From: Telmatactis stephensoni
Lineage: Eukaryota > Cnidaria > Anthozoa > Actiniaria > Isophelliidae
Direction of reading: 5' to 3'
DNA length: 64,000 bases
Assembly (NCBI GenBank): GCA_029948255.1
Contig: JALIZF010001877.1
Location: 372,001-436,000, forward strand
Position numbers and translations under genes: made by a program
Notes under the pieces: model-generated
Told to the model about the DNA's origin: nothing
Databases searched by the model: none
The model's input: only the letters and a program-made list of their open reading frames with translations
Shown: positions 1-13,389 of the stretch, in pieces
Position numbering within the stretch: position 1 is the first letter of the stretch
Layout: every line of letters begins with the position of its first letter

Positions 1-624
1 ACAAAAAGCCGTTCTAATAATCCCCGAGGGTTTGAATTGGGTACAGAACTGTGTTAGCCGATTTCTCAATATCCGTCATTAATTGGTTTTTGTATGCACT
101 AGCAGCAGGATGCAAGATAAAATGATGAAAACCATCTTTGATCCCCTACAATGATAGCTTACATAACACAAGCATACATACTAAGCCTTTTGGATTTTAA
201 GTGTTTTTTAGTCTAAACATGAGTTTATAGACAAGATGGTTTTAATATTTGGTAAGTAAACTAGACTAAACAAACTTGTTAATGGAAGATTTTTAAGGAT
301 GCGTCAAGCTTGGAGGTGAAATTGCAATTCTTTAGTTGCTATTTGTTATTCACAAGTAGAGGCGAGACTATCTCCTGGCACCCAGGGCACCATTGAAACA
401 ACCAATGGTTTTGTTTAATTAGAAATTGATAGTCAAATCTCACAGTTATAGTCACTCTGGACTCTTTGCAGGTGGGTGGAATTATATATCAGTTTGTCAG
501 TGGTTTCCTTGGGATTTCTTTTTACTTTTTTACTTTTCTTAACTTCTTCTTCTTCTTTTTTTTCTTTTTTCTTTTTTGAAACCCGTGGATGCACTACAAA
601 CCAAAAGCAGAGTTAATATTGTGC

Positions 625-652
625 AAAAAAAAAAAAAAAAAAAAAAAAAAAA
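625..652. repeat. poly-A tract
   Basis: An uninterrupted run of 28 A. It follows a T/C-rich stretch on the same strand and the short open frames across it are translated homopolymer, not genes. It could be the tail of a retroposed copy, but I see no recognisable body upstream. Confidence 0.9.
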
Positions 653-1181
653 GCGAATAGCACAACCGATCAAACTCGGCCCTAACGACATACAACTGAG
701 AGAGCGGCTCATTGTCCAGGAAACAGACATTAACAAAAGAAAAAAATAGTCTTTGGTCAGCATGAGAGCAATATACAGAAAAAAAACACTTATAATAATA
801 TTTATGAAGAAACCGTTCTTGAACACAGCATTTCGTCAACACAAGACCTGAACAGGACGAGCGAATTATAGCTTCATCGAAACGTCGTCTACAGACGGAG
901 ACCACAACAATGCGCAATAAAAATCCCGAGAAAATCAACAATTATGAAACTCACAGTTCTTATAATATTTTTCATCACTTGGTTGAGCATCCGTCTAATC
1001 AGTCAACAGGCTAAGGAGAAAGATCTGCGGCTTTGGAATTACATTTTAATATAGTTACTGAATTTTTATTGAGTTAAGAACGCTAAACCATGGGCCTCCG
1101 TCTCTCAAAAACTTTTACACATGAACTCTGCACGGGAGGGATAAAAAGGATACCACTTCGCACGAATTAGATTAGGGCATG

Positions 1182-1229
1182 GTATGTGTGTGTGTGTGTT
1201 TGGGGGTGGGGGGGGGGGGGGGGGGGGGG
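1182..1229. repeat. TG repeat followed by G homopolymer
   Basis: A short TG dinucleotide array runs into a G tract of about 27 with a single T interruption. The run can form a G-quadruplex on the + strand, and homopolymer length here is unreliable in any assembly. Confidence 0.85.
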
Positions 1230-4200
1230 TCTAAAAAAAGGAGTACGAACTCTGTATAGCGATATCCTGTAATATGCGAGACAAATCAGATTAGATTTAC
1301 TTATGATTGTTTAAGCTCTCTACCCAAACGACCTGCCCAAAATTGACACAATTCATTCTTTTTACAGTGTGGGTAATTAGGTGTTTTGTTATACTTCCCC
1401 AGTCAAACAAACAAATAATTTCAAATATAATGAAGATCTATAAGCACAGCGCGTTATTAGGAAGACTAGCAGTGTAGTATCATATATATTCTATCATTCA
1501 TTCTGTTATGATCAAGTTGGACTCTTTGTTCAACACATGCCGCCGTCGTGTTGGCTTAGGTATATTACTTTCAAGTAATTAAAGCTGTAAAATAGATTAT
1601 GTTTAATTTAAACTTTGGTGAAGTAATCAATTTCAGACTGATAAATTGAAAGCACGTCAGTAGTAACGAACTAATGACTGATAACCTACTATTATGATTT
1701 GCCTTCTTATCGAGCAAAACTCCTTTTCTAGAGAATGTATGAAGTGAAAGGACTCTTTAAGTAAGCTCTTATTTTACAGTTATCAGTCTGATTGCAAAAA
1801 CAGCAGTGAATCCACACTGGGCGTGGCCAAATTAGACATTTAAGAACATCAGCTGACCCATCGTGTTGGCATAACACACCGCGGTGAAGGAGGAAAGCTC
1901 GTGTGTCGTGTATAGCCGGGTTAAGTGGTCTTTGGTTAAGCCATATTGATAAACCTGTTTATGCTGTGATACACCAAGTAAACTGAAAAGGAAGCTAAAT
2001 TGATCTAGCTTGTGCCATGGTCCCGAATTGGTTAATTGGCATTCAAAGTATCTTGTAATCAGTGGTAAGCCATTTCAGATCTCATTATGTCTCTTAAACC
2101 TTGCGAAGCAAAATGGATTGAAATGTGTTTCAGTATGTTCTTGGACTAGTAACGTAACGCGATTGAAAGAGAGTCATTTAGTTTCACATTTCAAACGGGC
2201 AAATAAATGAATTGATTGCTCTCTCTAAGCAGGTAGGGAATTCATTTGGTTGTTCCAGGGTAGACTAAGAAGTCTAAGAAAATCAATGCTAAACAGGTAA
2301 ATAGGAAGTTAAACCGTTTATGTTATGTGTACTTGAAGAGATTAACCTTTTAATTGGCAAAGTAAAGTCTTAAACAGACCCTGGTGATCATGTCTTGTTT
2401 GGCTCTTGAAGAAACTGATTGGGAACTTGTAGTCATTCGACGATTTCCATTGATAGCAGAGTTCACGGTTGAGTCATTATAGAGTTAAGAAAGGAATTTA
2501 CTTAAAGAGTAATCTGTAGTATGTTTAATTTGTTTTGTTTTCTTAGCAAATGCTGATAACATGTGATAAACACGATCGATAGCAAAACAAAATATGCGAA
2601 AAAAGGTGTAATACTGACCAAATCAGTCTTTTTTTTTTTAATATGAGTTAGTGTTAAGTAATACCGCATACAATCATTTAAAAAGTCCGTTTGTATAACG
2701 TAAATTCTAAAACTCATTAATAATTCACAAACAAAAAGGCCAATCGATGAACTTCAATCGCTTCCGTGTAGTAACCTCTATACTGAGATAAAACACTTTA
2801 TACATAAACATGTACTTTATCAAATCAGTTATGACACTCATGTTTAAACATGTGTGTTTTACTTGAATTGTTGTAACATCATGTTTTATGCATCAGTGTT
2901 TCATCAGTACAAGGTCTCAGTAGTTGTCGAACTATAAACTCATACAGGATCGACGAAATCTTACAAAAAAGTTCATGCCGTCCTGTTCACATACTACAAG
3001 ACCCTTTCACATGTGGGAGAAACATTCGTATACTGGTTTATTCTGCGCATGCCTCTTGGGTCGAGAATAAAGGTAACCTTGTTTTTAGCAATTTTGGTCA
3101 TAGATTCCCGTTACATTACAATAGTTTCAAATGGTTTTTAAAGCTATTTAAAACACTCGTAATTCGTGATTAATGGTGGGATAAACACTCCTGTTCACTT
3201 TTCTCACCTCCAAACTGGAAGAACTGTCACGTGACAACAAATAATCATATCGTAGGTATTTTCATTAATGACATGTTGTAGACCATCACAAAGAAGCTCT
3301 TAACTTGACGACGCATCAGATCCATAACCACTTGAATTTTTTAGAGTAGATTATTGTTTTTTGATTTGTTTTGCAAAATTTAAACAATTGTCTGGGTACT
3401 ATCATGAAAACCAATTTCAAAATGTGAATATAGAACGAATATTGAAACGTTACTTGATAAAACGCACATAGCGTAGAACTATCTAGAATAAAATGGCTGG
3501 GATCAGGGACGGCGGAGCCGGGGGGAGGGGGTGGCAAGAGCCCCCCAACTTTTTTGAGAATTCAATGATATAGAAGGGGCAGGTAGGAAATAGTTTAGCC
3601 CCCCCCCCCCTCCCCCAGGAATAAATAAGCGCTCGTAAATTCAACACCTCACGGATTGTATAAATAACTACCAATACGAAATGCTAAAAATCTTGAAGCA
3701 GTTTTCAATCGTTTCACAACCCTTTGACTCTGTATGTGCTATATATATGATGAATTAGCAGTTGATTTTGACTTCCGTGAAGTATTGAATGTGTGCATGG
3801 AATCCTATTGCGAGATCAATACAGTCCAGCGGTCCTTTTAGGATGCAGCGCCATTCTGTCGTACTATACGTGTCTATTTATTAAATGATGAATAGTTTCG
3901 CATCCAACCAAGGTAGCGTTAAACTAAACTGGTTTTAAAAATCAACTTAATTATTCAGTAACACCATGAATAATTTTCAAGTTCATTAAAAGTAGAATTT
4001 AGGTAGTATTACATTTGTTTCCTATGTTTTCTTCGACTTCCGTTGATTTCAAGATATTTCGTCCAAAAGCCTCAGTATGTTTCTTCTGATGATTTCCATC
4101 ATTTTGATTATGTGAACACATTTGCGGACAGTAAACATAAATAAATAACAAATTACAACAATCGGGATGATTACCATAACTCGACTTTAGGAGATTTTAG

Positions 4201-6745
4201 GACTAATCAGCTGAAATATTCCCGGCAAACTCGCAGCTCTTAGGGGTTTAAGCTACCACTAAATTGGTGAAATTGTTGGGGAAAAAAACAGGCCGTATAA
4301 GAGAGCTTGCTCGATTTTGATAACTTTACGGCTGTAAAAGATACGATAAATGTAATGTATGAATGTACACATGATAAGATTATAATGCAAGATAACGAGA
4401 TGAATTGCTTATGAAAATGTTATTGATTAAAAGACTTATGTTGTGAGATATTTTCCATGCTGAATTTAGACTACAAGTACTCCAGAAACGAATCAGTGGT
4501 TTCATTTCTCAGTTGTAGAAATTATCCCTTGATTGTCCGTGGCAAAGTATAAACGTATGTATAATTTAAAGAGTACTTAACGCCATCTTATTTAATGTAG
4601 AATGGATCGATTTTTTACTGCATAACAAACTATAACGACAATAATACCACTCGGAAAAAAACCCGACCAAAAATGTAAAAAAATAATAACCTAGTAACAA
4701 ACTGCATTCAAATCCCACGCCATGAATAACCACTTAATGATGTCTTACATGCTAAACAAAGCAACAATAAACTTTTCTTTTTTAACGGAGGGAGTTCTTA
4801 AGCCATGAATGGTGTCAGAAGTGGGATTCGCATTAAATCGATGTAAATACTCGACAGGAAGGGAGCGTAAAATTGCAGTAATTGATAATTTTCCGACCGA
4901 CCTACATGGCTGCAGGTCTGAATATACATCGGGAGTTTACTGAAATCAATACCAAGGTGAGCTTTTACATTCTTTTTTCGTCAAAAAGAAAACATTGTTT
5001 TTGATAGCTGGCATTTTTAATCTTTCTTTATACAAAATAGTTTTTACTTCTGATCATTTTCATTTCTTGTTTCGTTCCATTAATAGTATTCACTACACGA
5101 TATGCTAAATCAATAGTATTTGGACGGCCCCATGCAATGATATATTCAACCTTTGATGAGAAAATAAGAATGATTTTAGAATCAGCCCACAGGGATCACC
5201 GCATGGAATATTTTATAATTGATCACCTGTCAAATGGATTATAAAGCGCAGACTTCTAGCTACGCTTCACACCAGTATCTCGTACACTTGGCTGGTAACT
5301 ACTGGGCTTTTTATATGTTTTGAGACAAGCCAATGATGGTTCCTTGGTACAGACTGGGATCTGGTTGTGGAGTCAAGAATTTTCATTGTGCTGTGCTTTG
5401 ACGGTAACGTTTTCATTTTGTACATTGTAAATCGTTGCTGATTCTGAAAGAGCATTTTCTCTCAGAACTTTAAGTCACTTTTTGTTAGTTAATAGGTGTT
5501 TTTAGAATGAAAATTTACTCTACTAGTAAAGGATCTTAAGCTCCAGGAGTTCTTTCTGTTGCTGATTAATTACGTGATGAATGTTCTAGATATTCGTACT
5601 AAGAGAACGAAATTGAAAAAAAGTTAAAACAATTAGAATTATTACCCGCACTGAAGTTACAATGATAAGGTCCAACAAGCTTTTCTGTTTCTATAGTTTT
5701 GTACAACGAAGCCATGAATAAGATGTAGTCCAATCTTGTAAAAGAAAACATGTGATAAACCAATCTAAGAATTATTACCAGCAGGAAACCAGAGTTTTCA
5801 CGAGGTGGGCGTGTTAAAATACTTTGTTTTAATTTAAACTCTAACTTCTGTTCATAACGTTCAGCATATAGCTAACGGCATTTAGATGAAATTCTACCAT
5901 CTAATTAAAAATGAAAAAGGCTGAAAATTGCATAGTAATATATTCAATTACAACACCAAAAGGGCTCTTGGAAGTGTTAAGTGTTGGCAAGTTTGGACAT
6001 AGTTAAGCTGATGGTAGTTTGATCATAATCAAGTTCTTGTTTATTTACATTCACATGAATCATGCGGGCATTAAGTATGGCATTAGCTTCTAACAAGAGG
6101 GCGTTCTCGTGGTAACGACTCTCAAAATTCATATCAGGCTGACCACCCAATTTGTGATCACCGATTGAATTTAAATACCGTCAAAGTAGTGGTGCCGTTC
6201 TCATGAAACAGAAATTTAATTTTAAATTCATTTAATAAATCCTTTTTTATACAAGCCTTTAAATCCTAAGTTTACTACAAAAACTAATACCGAATACGAT
6301 ATATGCTACTCAAACTTGCCTTAGGGTCCAATACTAATTTCAGTCCAAAGAGGACAGAGGATGCGGTGACGTTTCAGTTAATGAAGTGGCTAGCCGATTT
6401 TCCCGAAGTTCTTCCCTGTGCATAGCGAATATAAACATACAAGTGGGTTTTTTCATCAATTGGAAATTAGTGCCAAACTTAATTGCAGTGATTTGAAATT
6501 ATTTCCTGTGAGATATAGCATTATTGTGAATCTAGAACATTTGACTCGTTCCGTTGTCATTGACAGGCGACTGAGAGCTCAATCAATCGTAATTTTTTAC
6601 TGCGGTATCTTTTAGTACTGATGTTGTTCAACCAAGTCGAATGCTGTAGTTAGTATCAGTACTGAACGATAGGGTGTTCGGTCACTTAAATTGCATGTTA
6701 AAAAGGTGCAAAAATTACCGACATTTAATTCTACACCAATTTTGA

Positions 6746-6899
6746 CGGCGTTTTCTACTTTCCCCTCAAACTTATTTCCTTAGCAGGCCGCCTAGGTAGT
6801 TGACGATGTACAGATGTACTTGTGTTTTGGTTTTTCTTTCAATTTATCCGTTCATTAACCTAGTAAGGCCTGCTAGGAAATGAGTTTAAAGGAAACGCT
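6746..6899. mobile_element. short inverted-repeat (MITE-like) element
   Basis: The left arm (6,746-6,803) and the right arm (6,854-6,899) are imperfect reverse complements. The core is TTTCCTTAGCAGGCC against GGCCTGCTAGGAAA, and the pairing extends outward through CTCAAAC/GTTTAAAG and GCGTTT/AAACGC. The central spacer is about 50 bp and non-coding. The structure fits a miniature inverted-repeat element; no target-site duplication could be assigned. Confidence 0.55.
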
Positions 6900-9800
6900 G
6901 CAGTTGCGCATGATGTATTTATCCAGTTTGAGTACAAAATCAAAGCCCTAAATCTGAGTGAAACATTAATTCATTTATAAGGACAGCTAAACTGCTTATT
7001 TACGTCGAAGAAATTTGTGAAGAAGAAATTACTTCATTTCGTGTACATCTCTGGACATTCCAGTTATTGGTTACAATAGAAATGCTAATTTGAAGGAAAA
7101 GACGTCGGCGGGTCATCTTATCTCAATTGTTGCGATTGTCATTTGTTTGTTATACCGGGCAATTAATCCAGAAAGTAGGAATGGCATTTTGAAGTTTTTT
7201 TTATCAATTTTATTGTCGTATTCGTTTTCACTGTTACATACCAAAAAGTCAATTTTTGTTAAAATTAAAACATTTTCTTTAGCACACGCGTACGGTGTAA
7301 AGCAACGCCATCTGTTTTTGAGCGCCGGTCCAGTATAAATCTTTCTATTGTCATATGATTTCAGAAGCCTTTTGAAGTAGGCGGTAATATCGACCCAATT
7401 ACATTTCTTAACATGATAATTGGATAATCTTTTGGATCATTCGTAAGATTTTATTCTCGATGTATTCCCAAAAAGTCCGTATGTTATCCGTATGTTTTTG
7501 GCACGGGGTGTTTACACTGGGGCCTCGTTTCCCAGTAAGCTATCAACATGACTGACGATCGGCTTAAGGACTCGATTTATTGTCATCATTCAGATTATAC
7601 CATCCTATATGACACTAATGTGGTACCATGTTGGTTTGATTTCTGTTGTTTTGTCTTTCTATTTTAAAAACAAGCTTGCTAAATGTTGGTCGGCGAAGCT
7701 GTCTGGCTTCCTCCTGCGTATTTATGCAATCAGCTCGGATAGCCAACATGTAACCAGGCCATTACTGAGCCTACAGTTTTGTTGGAAGATATTTTGAATT
7801 AAGCATTCTTGGAACAATTTTGTTTTTCTTGCATTAAAGACGATCATAGAAAATATTGACAATTCCATCAAACTGCAATTAACACTTGATTCAACACTTT
7901 GACTAATTACTCTATTGACAGTCAATTACTAGTTAATCCTATAGTTACTATATTAGTTAGTTTAAGAAACGCTGCCTTCTGTATTCAACCTCGGTGTCAA
8001 GTAGTACACTGACTTTCAAAAAAGAAAGAAAAAGTCATTTTTTTCGCAGCAGAGTAAACAAATTAAGTCGATTTGCGTTTTCTCATCAGTCGTTATTAAT
8101 TTGGACGTTAATTAACACTTTTGATAACAATTAAAATACATGAAATATTTATTGCTTAGTCTAAGGATATTGGCGATCATCTTCCAGTCGTATGTTGCCA
8201 AACATTCCTTTATGTTTACCACACTAGTGTTTTAAACATCCTAAATGAAATACGTGTAAAAGGCATCCCACAGTCTTTGAAGTCTTCCGCTTATATTCCA
8301 ATATGGAAACTACGCAAATCTATTTCGCTTGGAGGGTTGGCCACCAAATTTCTAAAATATCATGTATTTTTCCACTATAAAAAACCACGATAAGTTTATC
8401 TTTTAAAATCAGTGTTTTATCTTTCTTTAACTAAAAACGACGACGTCGTGCTTAGGATTCTTGCTCTATCATTAGCTAAGTTCTTGTAAACATTATTATC
8501 TATCGCTCTATATTATCCAATCATCAACCATTACGTGCTTAATCTATTGGCGCTGATTTGCGGTATCTCTTTCATTATATCCTTCATTCAACTTTGCGTC
8601 CAGTAACCACATCTTTGGTTACAGTAAGCCTACAGCGGCTACATCGACAGGGGTGTAGAATAATCAACTTTTACTTCACTACTGAAGCACTCTTTGCTAA
8701 GTACGAATGGCTTGCTTCCAGGCGACTTTAGGCTTTGGCCAAATAATAACCTCGAGGGCTAGTATCTACAAACTAAAGAGAACCGATTGAAGGTAGTCTA
8801 TATGTTTGTACATTGTTTCCTTAACCTCAAACACAGACAGTGGCCAATTCTCTTATTTGACTGCAGTGTTTTAAGAAACCAAACATTCAATCACTAAAAT
8901 GTTTAATGATGTATTTTATTTCTTTTCTTTTTTTGTTTTTGTTTTTGTTTTATTTTTTTGTCTCGCCACTCTGTTGACAAAAACAGAAAAAGGAAGTCTG
9001 TCGATCTTTTGTTTTACTAGGGGTTTAGATAGACTAAATGTAAAACACTGCCCATATCTGTCTTTGTGAGTGAAATACTGACCAAGTATTTTAAGTTTCG
9101 TGACGAAACTTGGAATTTTGCAGTGTTGTAAATGACTAGATCTTGGATCTCCTGCAGTCACAGTTAAAAATCTATCGGCTGCAAACCAAATGTTGTATAA
9201 ATTCAGTTCTAATTTCTACTGGGACATTTCTGAGGCAGATTTTTGACTGCTGATAAGCCAAGAAAAAAAATCCTTGATTTGTACATAAAGATAACCTCGT
9301 TTAAAAGTATATTTAATTTAGAAGCTGCTACGAGTTGATCTGCGATATTTCTGGGTACTGCATTGTAAATTAAACTAGAACGGAAACCTTAATCAAGATA
9401 TAAGGATTGTGATTAGGATTTTCGCCAAAGCTTTCATTCACAATGAACTCATGTATTTGCCTCCGGTCATGGACATTGATCACTTCCGTTCCTCCTACAT
9501 ACATTACTTAGGTTTGAAATTCCGCCTGTTGTTTGCTCAATAAATAAAGAAATCAAGCTAAGCTTACACTCGACGTAAAGTTGGTCGTCGGTAGCACGAT
9601 CTTGATGAATGAGTAAATGTATCTCCAGTCGTCGTTGACCGGTAGGAAATGAGCGGCGAGTGTTAACAAACTTAGGAGTGGTGAACAATGAACTGAGTTA
9701 TACTGTACTAGAACTGATGACTCGAGCGGTGAAAACGTCTTTAACATTGTTGGTAAAAACTTGATGAGGCTGTAAATTAAGGTATAGCAAATTCGGTATA

Positions 9801-11162
9801 TTTAAATAGTTCATTTATTATTTTAAACTACCATATTGATCAGCAATTAGCACAATAACTATCATTTCTTTATATAATTTATGGAATTATACAACGCTTT
9901 ATTATCTCTAAGCTGCGAAAACTTGGTCGCAGTGGTTTGAATTTTTTATTTTACTAGAGTAACGTAAATCGTAGATCCATATATACATTTTACATCTACA
10001 TCAACATTGAAATTGTATGACACCATATTCTCATCAAGCCAGTTACGTATGGATCCATACATTTTTCATACCATAATTTAGCCACAGTTTTGAGGCAATG
10101 TTTGCGGCTCATAGATACGCTTTATTTGTGTAAATGGATGTGTTTTATTCGGATTCATGAATTGATTCTAACTGGGTCCAACTGCGAACGTAATCAAGTG
10201 GCCTTAAACAGTGTTTTGTCTGGTAATTCATCATCGTGATTTCCATCAAAATAAAACGGCACCCAGTAGCATCAATCGATAAATGTTTATCTCTGCTTGC
10301 GGCAACATCACCGATAATTTTACTACTTTAATTCAATCTCTCTATAATCCCTGTGTCGCTATTTAATTCTCTGTGTGTCTTTTGTCTGCATAAACAACAT
10401 CAGTAGCTTGCTATAAGCTTTACATTCCACTGATTGATTTACTTGTTCATTGATCGCTGAATAAGTTTGTTTTCACTATCAACATGGGCACCTTCACGAG
10501 ATTTATCTTAAGCTTTTTAATGGTTAGGAAAATGTTTTTTGCTCTTCAGGAAGTTTTTCTTCTTTATCGCTAACTATGGTTTTAAGTGTAGTTTAAGAAA
10601 ACCACTTTCCTTATTATTATTATTATCACCCACATTGGCTCCCACCAGTGTTTGTATCCTCAGATTGATGGAGTCCGGTTCGCGTCTCAGTAAAGAAAGA
10701 AAGAAAGAGGGGTGACAATTTTGATATAGGTTTATGGACCGCGGAGGGATATTTGGCTAAGAGGATAAAGGTCTTCTTGGATGGAAATAGGTGATTAGAA
10801 ATGAATTTAAAATTGGTTGATATTATCTCAAAAAGGCCTCAATAATTATCAAGTAACGTATTTCCTATGTATTGTAAAGAGATGGATTAAAATTATTACA
10901 TATTTCTGTATCAAAATTGTGAATATAGATATTATCATCTAGTGTCTTTTTGAACAAACTTTCTCGAAAACGATTTGCTTAGAATTCACAATTTTATGTT
11001 TAGGGAGAGTAGTTCTTTCACTGAGTATTTATCAATATGTATTGTTAAATCGTTTAAAGTAGGAGTAATCAGTTTCCGATTTTTGACCGATTTTCATCCA
11101 AACGTGGCATAAACACAATTATTATATGACCCGTATTTGGTCCTGCGCGCTCTCTTAAGAAA

Positions 11163-11412
11163 ACCTTCGAAAAAATTGACGTGAGCAAGTCTGAACGGCT
11201 TTTCGAAGGTAGTCCGGAAAAAAACCGTATCTAGACCCGGACCCTCGCGCGCGCCAAAAACATGAATAAAATGGCGATAAAAACAGTCAACGATAAAATG
11301 CTTATTGACTAAGTTAGATCGGGCCGGACGGGAAAATATTTGGCTCGAGGTCATTTGTATGCGTTCTGCCCGTACGCCATGACCTCGAGCCAAATATTTT
11401 CCCATCCGGCCT
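11163..11412. repeat. paired foldback sequences
   Basis: Two hairpins lie in tandem. The first (about 11,163-11,209) pairs CCTTCGAAAA with TTTTCGAAGG. The second has 34-bp arms at 11,321-11,354 and 11,379-11,412 with a 24-bp loop; the arms carry AAATATTTGGCTCGAGG and its complement and differ at very few positions. A 107-codon antisense frame over the region (11,094-11,417) is a product of the palindrome, not a gene. Probably part of a mobile element; the outer ends are not clear. Sequence at about 11,067-11,103 matches the right end of the TTAA element at 47,854-48,196. Confidence 0.65.
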
Positions 11413-11937
11413 GCCACTCAGTTAACACTGAGGTGCATATTACATTTTGTCTCTCCAAGAATATTGGGAGGGCTAACTGACCCCATAGTCACTCTCCCCG
11501 CGGTCCTTACTGTTAATATAAACATTGTAAGTCCAGTGCTTTAGTATCCCATTTGAAAAGATTACAAAAGAGCTATCCCGCGGGATACCAACTCGCCCAG
11601 TTTATATAAAAGGGTCATTACCTTAAATGTGTGTTTGTAAATTGGTTTAATTGACATACTAAACGCCCTATGGAACTCTACTTCATCTACTTCGTCCTGG
11701 ATTTGTCACAATTTTGCCGTCATCCAGGGTTAAGGCCATTTTGTAGGGGAGGAAAGAAAAGGAGGCGAGGGAACCTATCCTTACCTCCTTCTGATTTTTC
11801 CTGTCTCCACTCTTACTCTTCTTTCTGCTCTCATTACCACGTTACAAACAGACAAATGAGACCCATATTGTAGTTTCCACTTCACCAGTTACACTGGTAA
11901 TGTATAGAAAGCTCAATATGTTTTTTTGTCCTATTCA

Positions 11938-11940
11938 CAG
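11938..11940 (+). promoter_or_regulatory. splice acceptor in the GPCR 5' UTR
   Basis: A pyrimidine-rich stretch (TTTTTTTGTCCTATTCACAG) ends at 11,940, 47 bases before the GPCR start codon. It suggests that the coding exon is preceded by a separate non-coding 5' exon not identified here. Confidence 0.5.
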
Positions 11941-11987
11941 ACAAAATCTATAAAGTCAAGTCAAAGTAGTTAAAGCACAGCGTTGTC

Positions 11988-13070
11988 ATGGTCAATAACG
12001 CAACTTTGAACTCAACGGTCACCCCGCTGACCATTGGACCGACGAACATCGTTGGCGCATTCTTTGTAGGATTGTTAATGTTGGCAACTTTGTTTGGTAA
12101 CTTCTTGGTGTGGGCAAGTTTTATTACATTCAGAGAACTACGGACAAAGTGTAACTATTTTATAATCAGTTTAGCTGTTGCTGATATCATGGTTGCATTG
12201 CTTGCTATGCCCTTCTGGTTGATCTTGCAACTGGAGCCAAACCTTGAGAAACATTCTCTTAGTCCAACTACAATGGAGTTTTGGAATTGCATTGATATTC
12301 TTTGCGGGACGTCTTCGATTATGAATCTAGCAGCAGTTAGTGCAGATCGACATCTTGCTATTACAGCTCCTTATTCGTATCATAAATTCCTGACTTCTCT
12401 GCGAGCAATTTTGGTGCTGTGCTTTGTATGGGCGTATGCCATTACCATGGCGTTGTTAAGACTAGTACCCATACCAAATTATGGCTACCAATACATGGTT
12501 TCTGTATTCAGTTTCTTTCTTCCTTTGATGGCCATGATTGTGATGTATACAAGAATCTACGCCGTTGCTAGGCGTCAGGCACGGCTTATAAACCAAAATC
12601 AAAGTTATAAAACAGATATCAAGGCAGCCAAGACCATCGCGGTTGTTATTGGTGTATTCGTGGTTTGTTGGCTGCCATTCTGTGTTACTATAATTGGTTT
12701 TGCAGTGGATCGTAAATTCATCACTGACATGAAAGTCTATCGTGCCATAAAGTGGATGGAGTATCTAAACAGCTGCTTAAATCCGATCATTTACTGTTGC
12801 TTAAATCGCACCTACAGAGGAGCATTTAAAAGGTTGTTTAAGCGATGGCGCAAAGCATTTTTGAGGAAGTTTTTCTCTGCTTACTTGGATTCACAAGAGG
12901 ACGACAATCTCAATACAACATTCTTTTCTCGAAATCCCAAATCCCCAACAGCTTTGAGAAAATCAACAGACGATTCCAGTTCCAACACGAAAGCAACAGA
13001 AATGAATGGTACTTCAAAGAAAGAACTGTTGGCTGAAGCAGACGGACTTCTTAAACAGACAGAAGTTTAG
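11988..13070 (+). CDS. rhodopsin-family GPCR, aminergic-like
   Basis: A complete 360-residue seven-helix receptor in one exon. Visible motifs, with the usual position numbering: N38 (1.50) in GNFLVW, D66 (2.50) in LAVAD, W99 (3.28), D103 (3.32), DRH at 120-122 in place of DRY, W148 (4.50), S172 and S175 (5.43, 5.46), P179 (5.50), CWLP at 227-230, W256 (7.40), Y259 (7.43) and NPIIY at 265-269. D103, Y259 and the TM5 serines are the amine-binding set of dopamine and adrenergic receptors, so a biogenic-amine-like ligand is the best guess. Likely N-glycosylation sites are N4 and N8. The third intracellular loop is short and the C-terminal tail is Ser/Thr-rich, as expected for phosphorylation. Unusual: residue 3.25 is Met (M96), not Cys, and the second extracellular loop is only about eight residues with no Cys, so the usual disulfide is absent. 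The ligand is unknown; many cnidarian receptors of this type are orphans. Confidence 0.9.
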   Translation: MVNNATLNSTVTPLTIGPTNIVGAFFVGLLMLATLFGNFLVWASFITFRELRTKCNYFIISLAVADIMVALLAMPFWLILQLEPNLEKHSLSPTTMEFWNCIDILCGTSSIMNLAAVSADRHLAITAPYSYHKFLTSLRAILVLCFVWAYAITMALLRLVPIPNYGYQYMVSVFSFFLPLMAMIVMYTRIYAVARRQARLINQNQSYKTDIKAAKTIAVVIGVFVVCWLPFCVTIIGFAVDRKFITDMKVYRAIKWMEYLNSCLNPIIYCCLNRTYRGAFKRLFKRWRKAFLRKFFSAYLDSQEDDNLNTTFFSRNPKSPTALRKSTDDSSSNTKATEMNGTSKKELLAEADGLLKQTEV

Positions 13071-13389
13071 CATACAAGGGAATTGTCAGTTGCATGTATA
13101 TATAGATAGGTCAATCTGCGTTTCATGATATCATGATGTTGTCTACTAGAAAATAATTACAAAGTTGCAGACGTTTCCATAACTGTTCCAGAGCAGTCTT
13201 CAGTGAACTGTTCTTGTTTCACCTCATGATCATTTAATAGGACGATGTCAGTTGTCTTCCAATACATTGGCGTAAGATATGAAATCAGAGTCGTTTGCTG
13301 TGAAAATGTATGTTAATCATATTCTTTCTTCATTACTTTGTTGGAAAACTTTTTTCTATAAGTTTCGTTGCACATAGATCAAGTGTTAA

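Larger units (their letters stand above)
1..11937. other. intergenic region, no supported gene
   Basis: AT-rich sequence with only short chance open frames (longest about 115 codons, made of homopolymer translation). Apart from the A, TG and G tracts, the C/G-rich patch at 3,510-3,615, the inverted-repeat element at 6,746-6,899 and the palindromes at 11,163-11,412, I see nothing I can name. Small spliced exons could be missed by eye. Confidence 0.6.
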
